A stretch of DNA of 13,611 nt, taken from Bacteroidales bacterium (GTDB lineage: Bacteria; Bacteroidota; Bacteroidia; Bacteroidales; DTU049). Of this stretch, positions 1-6,220 are shown piece by piece. The notes below the pieces were generated by a model. It was not told the origin of the DNA. It made no database searches and was given only the letters and a program-made list of their open reading frames with translations. The translations under genes and the position numbers were made by a program. Every line of letters begins with the position of its first letter. Position 1 is the stretch's first letter. Location of the stretch: contig JASEGF010000033.1 in assembly GCA_030017935.1 (NCBI GenBank), positions 1 through 13,611 of the forward strand, given 5' to 3'.

Positions 1-48
1 CTAAAACATATTTAATCTATAACATTTAAATATTTTATTTCAATTCCC

Positions 49-79
49 TTTTATAAAATTTTGAAAAAATTTTATAAAA
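49..79. repeat. AT-only 14-bp perfect inverted repeat (hairpin)
   Basis: TTTTATAAAATTTT at 49-62 is the exact reverse complement of AAAATTTTATAAAA at 66-79, with a three-base loop GAA. Each arm itself carries the palindrome TTTTATAAAA, the two copies lying 21 bp apart. The hairpin is pure A/T, so it is weak per base pair but long. It directly abuts the C-rich tract at 80-97. It could be an AT-rich transcription terminator, a DNA cruciform or bent-DNA site, or chance in AT-rich sequence. Confidence 0.6.
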
Positions 80-97
80 CCCCCCTCTCCCCACACC
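80..97 (-). other. G-rich tract on minus strand, possible G-quadruplex
   Basis: The plus strand carries six C, then TCT, four C, and ACACC. The minus strand is therefore GGTGTGGGGAGAGGGGGG, in a neighbourhood that is otherwise almost all A/T. G-runs of 2, 4 and 6 could in principle support a two-tetrad quadruplex. It directly neighbours the AT-only hairpin at 49-79. No function is known. Confidence 0.4.
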
Positions 98-286
98 TTA
101 ACTTTACATTAAATTAATTATATTTAATATGCTTTCGTTAAAAACCTTTTTGAAATAATAATTTTTTGTTTGTATCTATTTATAAATTTTTATTCAAAAA
201 TTTTATAAGTTATAATTTAATATTTAGTCTTTCACTATCTGAAAAATTAAAAATTTAAACTCTCGGTTTTCTTTTTTCTGATAGCA

Positions 287-294
287 CAAAAGTA
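287..294 (-). promoter_or_regulatory. Possible leftward promoter -7 box
   Basis: The minus strand reads TACTTTTG, a match to the Bacteroidota -7 consensus TAnnTTTG and identical to the box in front of the receptor gene at 3147-3154. No clear TTG -33 element is seen at the usual spacing. It points into gene-free sequence towards the left edge. It could drive a gene outside the window with a long leader, or be a chance match. Confidence 0.3.
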
Positions 295-347
295 ATCAGA
301 GTGTAGAATGAATATAAAAATTTTATGCCAATATTTTTTTGAAGAGA

Positions 348-3137
348 TTATATTTTTAATGTGAATTTAAAGCTATATATTCTAGGAATATTGCTTTTTT
401 CTGTAATCAATATAACATCTTCGCCAGTATTTGATTTTTCTATTTGTATAAATTCTTTACTACCTCCTAAAATATTATTAATTTGAAAATCAATCATAAA
501 TTTTTTAGCAAATGTTTTGGAAATATTAATTTTTAGATTATGATAGGGTAGTTCATAAATGTCTGGGTTATTAGTATATGGATCTCCTACAAAAGTTATA
601 CGTTTGCCAAAAACATTATATAATATACTCGCTTGTAGGTCTAAAGAATCAAATTGGAAAAATAATCCACCATTTATTACATAGGGAGATTGGCCTTGTA
701 GCATTCTATCGTTTTCTATACTTTCATTTTTAAACATTACATTACTTTTTATAAAAGAAACATTAGCAATAGCAAACATCCATGGTAATATTTTTTTATG
801 AATTTCTGTTTCTAATCCTATTGCAGTAGCATTAGGAACATTTTGATATGAATATTGTAACCCAGTGCCTGCCGGTATAATTTTATATTCAATAGCATTT
901 TGGAAAGTTTTGTAAAAAACATCAAATGAAAAAATTTCATCCATAGAGAAATAATATTCATATCGTAGGTTGAAATGGTTTATTGTAGCATTGCACAAGT
1001 CAGGATTGCCTATTATCACTCCTTTGGCTTCGTAATCATAAAATGCATATGGTGCTATTTCTCTAAATTGTGGTTTATCATATGTTCTTCCAAAATTGAA
1101 TTTAATTTTCATTTTTTCGTTAATATCATAGCCTACTGCAAATGAAGGACTAAAAAACAGCATTGGATTTTCATAATTTACTTTATCATCATCCATTGGA
1201 GGATTAGTAGCATCTGTAGTATATGAATTTAGTCTCATAGTGTTATACTCTGCTCTCAAACCCAAATACCATGAAAATCTTTGTAGCTTTTGCTGCCATG
1301 CTGTATAAATAGAATAGTTTGTTTCATCAGCAGTATATGAATCGCTAGGATTTGTAGTTTCATCTAGTATAATACCATTTGATGCATTGATGTAATCATC
1401 AGTAAATATCTGTTCTACAGGCAAATATGCCATATCCCAATCGAACTGCATCACATTAGATATTCTATAACCGAAATTTCTTGCCTCGAAATTTCTAGAA
1501 AGTTTGCTAGCAAATAATCCGAAGTTTATATTACCTTCTTCATCATTAATGTAGACAGATTGGATTAACTTTGCCCCAGCACTATATTCATTTTCATGTA
1601 ATTCTTGAAATAATCTTCCAGACATTGAAGGATTAGCAGTAAACATAAAATTAAGAGCGTATTGTCCATATCTATCATTATCTTGTTGATCATTTCTAAC
1701 CCAAGTCAATCTTTTATTGTCTGGCTGCAGCATTGTCGTAGAAGTAATTCCACCAAACCAATGTATATCTGTATTTTTACCTAATTTATGTTTCCCAGAT
1801 AATTCACTTAATAAAATATTTCTTTTTTTGTATAACATCTCATTACCACGAATATTTATGCCTCCATAATAATCTTTACCTTCTCTCCATGTAACTTTGT
1901 CTATAGTTATATCTGTAAATAATACAATTAAGTTGATGCTATTATTGTTAAACAAGGTATTGATAGTAGCTAAAGCACTATTCATATATCTGGATTCATA
2001 GGTTGTATCTAGAAAATAAAAATTTGTATCTGGCTTATCTAAAAATGTATTGTAACTATTATAACCAGCTTTCTCAAAAGTTGTTTTTATAAAATTAGAA
2101 TTGCTATATAGCATTAAATTACTATAAAGGTCAACTTTTTTAAATTTTTTATGCAAGGAATATGTTAAAGATAAATTTGTATTTGTTGGTGCTATAGTAG
2201 TCGTAGGATACCACAACCTATTTAAGGTTTTATCTAATTGTAATCTGTTTTCATTAGTACTATTAATCAATGAAGGAGGAAAATTGCTAGGAAGGGGAAA
2301 AATGTTTTTTATAGGTAAAAACAAAGTATTATTTTCTCCATAATATTGAAAATCTTTAAATGTTGTAAATGGATTAATAGACTGCCCAAGAGAAAAGGTA
2401 AATGCATTCTTATCAAATTCTTCTCTTAACTTTATTTCTACTAAAGCTCCACCAAATATAGAGCTAAAATCAGAAAAAGGAGATTTATAAATGTGTATGT
2501 AATCAATGAATTGAGCAGGAATAAGGTCAAAAGAGAAACTTCTCTGATCAGCTTCCATACTAGGTGCTTTTACATCATTTAGATAAATATTATTGTATCT
2601 AGCACTTAATCCTCTGACTATAATAAATTGATCTTGCATTGTTATGCCTGGTAGCCTCTTAACAACATCTGTACTTGAGGACTCTTTGTATTTAGCTATT
2701 ATTTCTTGAGACACGCCCGTAGTAATGATAGTATTATTTTTGATGCTATTTAATAAAGCTATTTGATTATTATCAATCTTTGTACTTTTTATTTCTATTG
2801 TTTCTAAAATCTCATTTTGCTTAGATAAATATATTGTGAAATTATTTGTTTGATTAGCGGGTATTTCTGAACATTTAAAAACTAAAGGTTGATAGCCAAT
2901 AGCTGATATATATAATGTATCATTTTCATTACAATTATTTATTAAAAATTTACCATCGAAATCTGTTGTACCACCTTTATTACTATGATTAATTCTAATA
3001 TTTACAAATGGAATAGGTTCTTTGCTAGAATTGTCAAAAATGTAGCCAACAAGGTTTTGTCCTATTGCTAAATTAGAAAATAATATTGCAAGTGTAATAA
3101 TAATGTAACGCAGGTAAAAATTTAAAGATTTATTCAT
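348..3137 (-). CDS. TonB-dependent outer-membrane receptor with carboxypeptidase-regulatory-like domain
   Basis: The 929-aa protein starts with a signal peptide (residues 1-26, hydrophobic core YIIITLAILF, then IGQ). Residues 28 to about 107 are a CarboxypepD_reg-like beta-sandwich: GYIFDNSSKEPIPFVNI, the GGTTDFDGKF turn, and ISAIGYQ. A plug domain follows at about 140-240, with VKRLPGI, VRGLSARY and FSFDLIPAQFIDYIHIYKSP. The rest (about 250-929) has the aromatic-rich alternating pattern of a 22-strand outer-membrane barrel. By family it imports a bound ligand across the outer membrane using TonB energy. The substrate cannot be read here: no SusD-like partner, lipoprotein or catabolic gene is adjacent, so it is not a classic SusC/D pair. 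The C-terminus ends FKFTLKI, without the usual terminal aromatic. It is monocistronic and divergent from the kinase-like gene. The first in-frame ATG fits the signal peptide. Confidence 0.93.
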   Translation of the reverse strand: MNKSLNFYLRYIIITLAILFSNLAIGQNLVGYIFDNSSKEPIPFVNIRINHSNKGGTTDFDGKFLINNCNENDTLYISAIGYQPLVFKCSEIPANQTNNFTIYLSKQNEILETIEIKSTKIDNNQIALLNSIKNNTIITTGVSQEIIAKYKESSSTDVVKRLPGITMQDQFIIVRGLSARYNNIYLNDVKAPSMEADQRSFSFDLIPAQFIDYIHIYKSPFSDFSSIFGGALVEIKLREEFDKNAFTFSLGQSINPFTTFKDFQYYGENNTLFLPIKNIFPLPSNFPPSLINSTNENRLQLDKTLNRLWYPTTTIAPTNTNLSLTYSLHKKFKKVDLYSNLMLYSNSNFIKTTFEKAGYNSYNTFLDKPDTNFYFLDTTYESRYMNSALATINTLFNNNSINLIVLFTDITIDKVTWREGKDYYGGINIRGNEMLYKKRNILLSELSGKHKLGKNTDIHWFGGITSTTMLQPDNKRLTWVRNDQQDNDRYGQYALNFMFTANPSMSGRLFQELHENEYSAGAKLIQSVYINDEEGNINFGLFASKLSRNFEARNFGYRISNVMQFDWDMAYLPVEQIFTDDYINASNGIILDETTNPSDSYTADETNYSIYTAWQQKLQRFSWYLGLRAEYNTMRLNSYTTDATNPPMDDDKVNYENPMLFFSPSFAVGYDINEKMKIKFNFGRTYDKPQFREIAPYAFYDYEAKGVIIGNPDLCNATINHFNLRYEYYFSMDEIFSFDVFYKTFQNAIEYKIIPAGTGLQYSYQNVPNATAIGLETEIHKKILPWMFAIANVSFIKSNVMFKNESIENDRMLQGQSPYVINGGLFFQFDSLDLQASILYNVFGKRITFVGDPYTNNPDIYELPYHNLKINISKTFAKKFMIDFQINNILGGSKEFIQIEKSNTGEDVILITEKSNIPRIYSFKFTLKI

Positions 3138-3146
3138 ATTTTTTTA

Positions 3147-3154
3147 CAAAAGTA
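3147..3154 (-). promoter_or_regulatory. Promoter -7 box for the TonB-dependent receptor
   Basis: The minus strand reads TACTTTTG, matching the Bacteroidota -7 consensus TAnnTTTG. It ends only nine bases before the receptor ATG, so the transcript would have an extremely short leader. No TTG is seen at the -33 spacing; AAGGTAACCTT occupies the spacer instead. Confidence 0.5.
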
Positions 3155-3161
3155 TAAAACC

Positions 3162-3172
3162 AAGGTAACCTT
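3162..3172. promoter_or_regulatory. Palindrome in receptor promoter spacer, operator candidate
   Basis: AAGGT (3162-3166) and ACCTT (3168-3172) form a 5-bp inverted repeat around a single A. It sits 7 bp upstream of the receptor -7 box, where a repressor would block RNA polymerase. It is the only GC-containing symmetric motif in this AT-rich intergenic region. It is short, so chance is possible, and the cognate regulator is unknown. Confidence 0.3.
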
Positions 3173-3289
3173 AATTTTAAATTAATATTTTTAAATTATT
3201 ATCTAATATTAAGAAATTGTTAAACAAAATATTTTTATTTGTTTTTTTGAGATAGAACCATTACTTTTAATATAAATAAAAATTTTATA

Positions 3290-3297
3290 TAATTTTG
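3290..3297 (+). promoter_or_regulatory. Promoter -7 box for the guanylate-kinase-like operon
   Basis: TAATTTTG matches the Bacteroidota -7 consensus TAnnTTTG and is preceded by TATAAT-like sequence. No TTG is found at 18-20 bp upstream. If used, it gives a leader of about 120 nt before the ATG at 3421, long for this window, and that leader contains a 35-codon open frame. Confidence 0.4.
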
Positions 3298-3420
3298 TTT
3301 ACAAAATCTTTAAATGATTATGAAAAGATTATTTATAAATATTATAATCAACACAAAAAACAGTTTCCATCGCATTCTAATAATAAAAATAAAAAACCTA
3401 AAAAATAGATTTCTCTTCTA

Positions 3421-4155
3421 ATGAATAAATTACTAATTATTAGTGGCCCATCTGGAGTAGGTAAGAGTCCATTATTGAAAGCCTTTAATAAATTATATCC
3501 AAATATTGCAAAAAATTATAAAAAACTAATTTTATATAATAGTCGTTCTGCTAGACCTAATGAGGTGGATGGAGATGATTATTATTTTAGAACAAAAGAT
3601 TATCTAAATTCTTTAAGAACTAATAAAAATTATCTAGTTTTTGATGTCCGTGATGATATACAAGCATTAGATATTAATGAGTTAGCAAATAATCTCAATA
3701 CAAACAATCTTATTTTCGAAGGTAATCCTTTTGTGGGATCTGAGCTAATAAAAACAGATATTTTACGCGATGTAGAAAGGTTGAGCATTTTCATTTCACC
3801 TTTGTCTCAGGATGAAATTTTGTTTTTTAAAAATAATGAAAATATTATTTTATCTGAATTAATTACAGACATAATGCGAAGAAAATTATTAAAGAGAGCT
3901 CAGAAGCAAAAAGGTATTTTATCAATTAAGGATTTAGAAAATATAGAAACAAGAGCAAAAAGTGCTTATGAAGAGTTGAAATTAGCAAATCATTTTGATT
4001 TTATTGTGCCTAATCATGATGGTGAAGACAGCGATCATTGGGATACATTTTATTATCCTATAGGTGATGCTAGAAAAACTTTAATGGCTTTAGTAGATTT
4101 ATTAGAAAATAACAAATCATCTTATGCCGAAAAATGGAATGAAAATTTATTGTAA
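3421..4155 (+). CDS. Divergent guanylate-kinase-like P-loop protein
   Basis: This 244-aa protein has the guanylate kinase fold in order. The P-loop is GPSGVGKS (9-16). A GMP-binding-like segment SRSARPNEVDGDDYYF covers 41-56. A lid-like helix is RRKLLKRAQ, followed by ETRAKSAYEELKLANHFDFIVPN in the C-terminal third, aligning with the usual R..RL..A..E......FD..V.N pattern. By family the reaction would be ATP-dependent phosphorylation of GMP to GDP. Several things argue against calling it housekeeping gmk. It is about 40 residues longer than usual. The P-loop threonine is replaced by proline (GKSP). The segment after SxxxR is about two residues shorter than in canonical enzymes, so a GMP-phosphate arginine may be missing. 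It may phosphorylate another nucleotide or small molecule, or act as a scaffold. It lies 18 bp ahead of the membrane-GNAT gene, probably in the same operon. Confidence 0.8.
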   Translation: MNKLLIISGPSGVGKSPLLKAFNKLYPNIAKNYKKLILYNSRSARPNEVDGDDYYFRTKDYLNSLRTNKNYLVFDVRDDIQALDINELANNLNTNNLIFEGNPFVGSELIKTDILRDVERLSIFISPLSQDEILFFKNNENIILSELITDIMRRKLLKRAQKQKGILSIKDLENIETRAKSAYEELKLANHFDFIVPNHDGEDSDHWDTFYYPIGDARKTLMALVDLLENNKSSYAEKWNENLL

Positions 4156-4173
4156 TTTTATTAAATAAAATTT

Positions 4174-4800
4174 ATGAGTCCAGAGCAATTTTCATTATTA
4201 GTAGAAATAATAGGTTACATAGCTTCTGCTTTTGTACTGTTATCAGTGATGATGCGTTCTATAGTGAAGCTTCGTTGGTATCTTTTGGTTGGTAATATTT
4301 TTTATGTTATTTATGGCGTTATGATAAATGCCATGCCAGTAATACTATTGAATGCTATTAATGGTATTTTGAATATTTATTTCCTATACCAAGCTCATAA
4401 GCAATATGGTGATTTCGAAATTATTAATATATCACCAGATGAAAATATTGTTAAATATTTCATTAATCATTTCAAAAATGATATTAAAAAGTTTTTTCCT
4501 GATTTCGAAAATATAAAATCTGATGAAGATAATTATATGTTGATGAAAGACAATGCTATAGTAGGCTTATTTTCTTTTAAGCATATTGAGTCGGAGGTAG
4601 ATATTTCTATTGATTATGTAACGCCTACTTATAGAGATCTCAAGCCAGCAAAATTTTTATTTTATAAATCAGAATTTTTTAAATCTATAGGAGTGAAGCA
4701 GCTAATTACTTATTCTGCAGTGCCTACACATACTAAATATTTAAATAAAATTGGATTTAATAAAACTGATGATGATAAATTTATTTTAAAAATTGAATAA
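4174..4800 (+). CDS. Three-helix membrane protein fused to a GNAT-like acetyltransferase domain
   Basis: The N-terminus (about 8-73) has three hydrophobic helices: IIGYIASAFVLLSVMM, WYLLVGNIFYVIYGVM, and VILLNAINGILNIYFLY. Short charged turns separate them, resembling the YgjV-like inner-membrane family. Residues about 83-208 are soluble and resemble a GNAT N-acetyltransferase. AIVGLFSFKHIESEVDISIDYV looks like the strand pair before motif A. TPTYRDLKPAKFLF is a weak version of the acyl-CoA loop, where a canonical Q/RxxGxG/A is not clear. THTKYLNKIGF matches the typical C-terminal asparagine/GF segment. The inferred role is membrane-tethered acyl transfer; the substrate is unknown. It follows the guanylate-kinase-like gene by 18 bp with no terminator between them. 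Its stop codon lies inside the left arm of an AT-only hairpin. It could instead be a degenerate non-catalytic GNAT. Confidence 0.7.
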   Translation: MSPEQFSLLVEIIGYIASAFVLLSVMMRSIVKLRWYLLVGNIFYVIYGVMINAMPVILLNAINGILNIYFLYQAHKQYGDFEIINISPDENIVKYFINHFKNDIKKFFPDFENIKSDEDNYMLMKDNAIVGLFSFKHIESEVDISIDYVTPTYRDLKPAKFLFYKSEFFKSIGVKQLITYSAVPTHTKYLNKIGFNKTDDDKFILKIE

Positions 4801-4827
4801 AAATTTTTTCATTATAAAATTTTTATT
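4796..4827 (+). terminator. AT-only hairpin after the kinase/GNAT operon
   Basis: AATAAAAATTTT (4796-4807) is the perfect reverse complement of AAAATTTTTATT (4816-4827), with an 8-nt loop; the left arm includes the gene's stop codon. T-rich sequence follows. It is a plausible weak intrinsic terminator separating the operon from the tRNA. It lacks GC pairs and resembles the hairpin at 49-79. Confidence 0.4.
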
Positions 4828-4834
4828 AATTTTG
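4827..4834 (+). promoter_or_regulatory. Promoter -7 box for tRNA-Val
   Basis: TAATTTTG matches the Bacteroidota -7 consensus and ends 15 nt before the mature tRNA 5' end, which suits a short 5' leader removed by RNase P. It begins at the last base of the preceding hairpin. The -33 TTG is not evident. Confidence 0.5.
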
Positions 4835-4848
4835 CAATCTAATTTTTA

Positions 4849-4923
4849 GGGCGATTAGCTCAGTTGGTTCAGAGCGCCTGCCTTACAAGCAGGAGGCCAA
4901 TGGTTCGAATCCATTATCGCCCA
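4849..4923 (+). tRNA. tRNA-Val (anticodon UAC)
   Basis: A complete 75-nt cloverleaf can be folded by eye. The acceptor stem is GGGCGAT (4849-4855) with ATCGCCC (4916-4922) and discriminator A4923. The D stem is GCTC/GAGC. The anticodon stem is CCTGC (4877-4881) with GCAGG (4889-4893), and the loop CTTACAA gives anticodon TAC at 4884-4886. The variable loop is AGGCC. The T stem is AATGG/CCATT with loop TTCGAAT. The anticodon reads GUA and, by wobble, other valine codons. CCA is not encoded, so it is added after transcription. It stands alone, with no other tRNA nearby. Confidence 0.97.
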
Positions 4924-4931
4924 TTATATTT

Positions 4932-5669
4932 CTAATTTTTCCCTTTAATTTTATATTTTTTAAGCTCATCGAGAAAATCGTTATTGGTTTCAATGTAATT
5001 GCCTATTACAACAGCATTTACACCTATGTCGAAATATGTATCAATAGTTTCTATATTTTTTATTCCACCACCTATGATTATTGGTAAATTGATAATATTT
5101 TTTAAATCATTTATTAAATTAGGATTTAATGGATTTACGGCACCAGATCCTGCTTCGATGTATATTAATTGACTACCGCTATATTTAGCTGCCAGGCAAG
5201 TAGCTATTAAAATATCTTTTTTATTGGGAGGAATAGGAATTGTCTGAGTCAAATATGCTGTGCTACTAATATTGCCGCCATCTACTAAAATATATGCTGT
5301 AGGTATCGCTGATATTCCCATTTTATAAATTATCGGAGCAGCAATTAACTGCTGTCCTATCATATATTCTGGATTTCTTCCCGAAAAAAGTTGCATGAAA
5401 AGTACACCATCAGCATTGTCAACTATTTGCAAATAATTCCCAGGGAATATTATCACGGGAACCTTAGTTTCTCTTTTTAATATGTTGATAATTTCTTTAT
5501 ATTTTTCTATATCAAAAATCAGACTTCCCCCGATTAAAAAAAAATCACAAATACCGTCTTTGCCAGCATTAATATATTTGTTTAATAATTTGTCATCAGT
5601 TTTATCTGGATCTATTAAAATAGCAATAGAGCCTGATTTCAAAAATAAGTTGTATATTTGTGCAGTCAT
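4932..5669 (-). CDS. Geranylgeranylglyceryl phosphate synthase family protein (PcrB/GGGPS)
   Basis: This (beta-alpha)8-barrel prenyltransferase family joins a polyprenyl diphosphate to sn-glycerol-1-phosphate through an ether bond. Motifs, numbered from the start used here, are LIDPDK (18-23), the phosphate-binding IGGS and FPG segments, SGRNPEY (about 96-102), YIEAGSGA (about 170-177), GGGI (200-203) and a final VVIGN. These are in family order, and the length of 245 aa is typical. Bacteroidota are known to carry group II enzymes of this family, reported to make archaeal-type geranylgeranylglyceryl phosphate; chain length cannot be read from the sequence here. The ATG at 5669 is preferred. 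It puts LIDPDK at the usual distance from the start and lies downstream of a TAnnTTTG box at 5690-5697. An in-frame ATG at 5702 would add 11 residues and nearly abut the divergent gene. The 3' end is 8 bp from the tRNA. Confidence 0.88.
   Translation of the reverse strand: MTAQIYNLFLKSGSIAILIDPDKTDDKLLNKYINAGKDGICDFFLIGGSLIFDIEKYKEIINILKRETKVPVIIFPGNYLQIVDNADGVLFMQLFSGRNPEYMIGQQLIAAPIIYKMGISAIPTAYILVDGGNISSTAYLTQTIPIPPNKKDILIATCLAAKYSGSQLIYIEAGSGAVNPLNPNLINDLKNIINLPIIIGGGIKNIETIDTYFDIGVNAVVIGNYIETNNDFLDELKKYKIKGKN
5653..5660 (+). promoter_or_regulatory. Promoter -7 box for the thioredoxin-meaB operon
   Basis: TATATTTG matches TAnnTTTG and lies 43 bp upstream of the ATG at 5704. It overlaps the 5' end of the divergent GGGPS-family gene, so the two promoters would cross and could interfere with each other. 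No -33 TTG is seen at the expected spacing. Confidence 0.35.
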
Positions 5670-5689
5670 TTTTCTAAAAAATTTTTTAT

Positions 5690-5697
5690 CAAAAATA
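5690..5697 (-). promoter_or_regulatory. Promoter -7 box for the GGGPS-family gene
   Basis: The minus strand reads TATTTTTG, matching TAnnTTTG, and lies 20 bp upstream of the ATG at 5669. It supports that start over the ATG at 5702, which would place this box inside the coding sequence. No -33 TTG is clear. Confidence 0.4.
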
Positions 5698-5703
5698 ATC
5701 ATT

Positions 5704-6219
5704 ATGAAGGAAATAAACTTTTTATTAATTTTTTTCGTATTTTCTCATTTATTAAATTCACAAAATAATAATATGATAGTATATGATAGCACATTAAATC
5801 AGCAAGTGCTTATAGACAAAATAGATAGCAAAGATTTACAACATCCTATTTTTGCAGAATATTATAAATTTTATTTTGAAAGTTATAGCCCAGACATGTC
5901 AATAATAGAAAAGATAAAAACATTATTAGATGATATATCTATAACTATTGTAATGGGCTCATGGTGTGGTGACTCTCAAGAGCAAATACCTAAATTTTAT
6001 AAAATTATTTCATTATTGAATTTTGATGAAAATAAAATTCAATTAATAGCAGTAGATAGGAAAAAACATGCGCGAGAATATGATTCATTAGTACAATCTC
6101 TGAATATTGAACTAATTCCCACATTTATTTTTTATAAAAATGGTAAAGAGCTCGGTCGCATTATAGAATCGCCACAAGAGACATTAGAAGCTGATATTTT
6201 GGAAATTTTAAATAAATAA
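5704..6219 (+). CDS. Secreted thioredoxin-fold protein with single-cysteine WCGDS motif
   Basis: The 171-aa protein starts with a signal peptide (1-20, FLLIFFVFSHLLNSQ). The thioredoxin fold covers about 75-171: strand ITIVMGSW, active-site segment WCGDSQEQIPKF (87-98), strand IQLIAVD, and the cis-proline loop LIPTFIFYKNGKELG (P139). The active site holds only one cysteine, C88; the second position of CxxC is serine, giving CGDS. It therefore cannot form the usual intramolecular disulfide. By family it may act as a monothiol oxidoreductase or bind a substrate. An in-frame opening upstream to 5482 lies antisense inside the GGGPS gene; the ATG at 5704 is chosen because the signal peptide begins there. 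It is one base ahead of the MeaB-type gene, so the two are almost certainly co-transcribed. Confidence 0.85.
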   Translation: MKEINFLLIFFVFSHLLNSQNNNMIVYDSTLNQQVLIDKIDSKDLQHPIFAEYYKFYFESYSPDMSIIEKIKTLLDDISITIVMGSWCGDSQEQIPKFYKIISLLNFDENKIQLIAVDRKKHAREYDSLVQSLNIELIPTFIFYKNGKELGRIIESPQETLEADILEILNK

Positions 6220-6220
6220 A

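Larger units (their letters stand above)
1..347. other. Gene-free AT-rich intergenic region at left edge
   Basis: No convincing coding sequence is visible on either strand; the few ATG codons on the minus strand run into stops within a few codons. The stretch holds three things listed separately: an AT-only perfect inverted repeat at 49-79, a C-rich tract at 80-97, and a TAnnTTTG match on the minus strand at 287-294. A weaker inverted repeat, TCTGAT (277-282) with ATCAGA (295-300), surrounds that promoter-like box. It could be the 3' region of the receptor gene plus the leader of a leftward gene beyond the window edge. No known structured RNA was recognised. Confidence 0.6.

Noticed and set aside
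277..300. Inverted repeat TCTGAT/ATCAGA as a terminator
   Set aside because: Only six pairs with a 12-base loop, and no T-run follows on either strand.
348..3137. Reading the receptor as a SusC-type nutrient receptor
   Set aside because: No SusD-like lipoprotein or glycan-degrading gene is adjacent, and the length is at the short end for SusC proteins.
5670..5702. Eleven-residue N-terminal extension of the GGGPS-family protein from the ATG at 5702
   Set aside because: It would place the LIDPDK motif too far from the start and include the -7 box at 5690-5697 in coding sequence; it cannot be fully excluded.
5482..5703. Extension of the thioredoxin-like frame upstream of 5704
   Set aside because: It lies antisense within the GGGPS-family gene, and the signal peptide begins exactly at the ATG at 5704.
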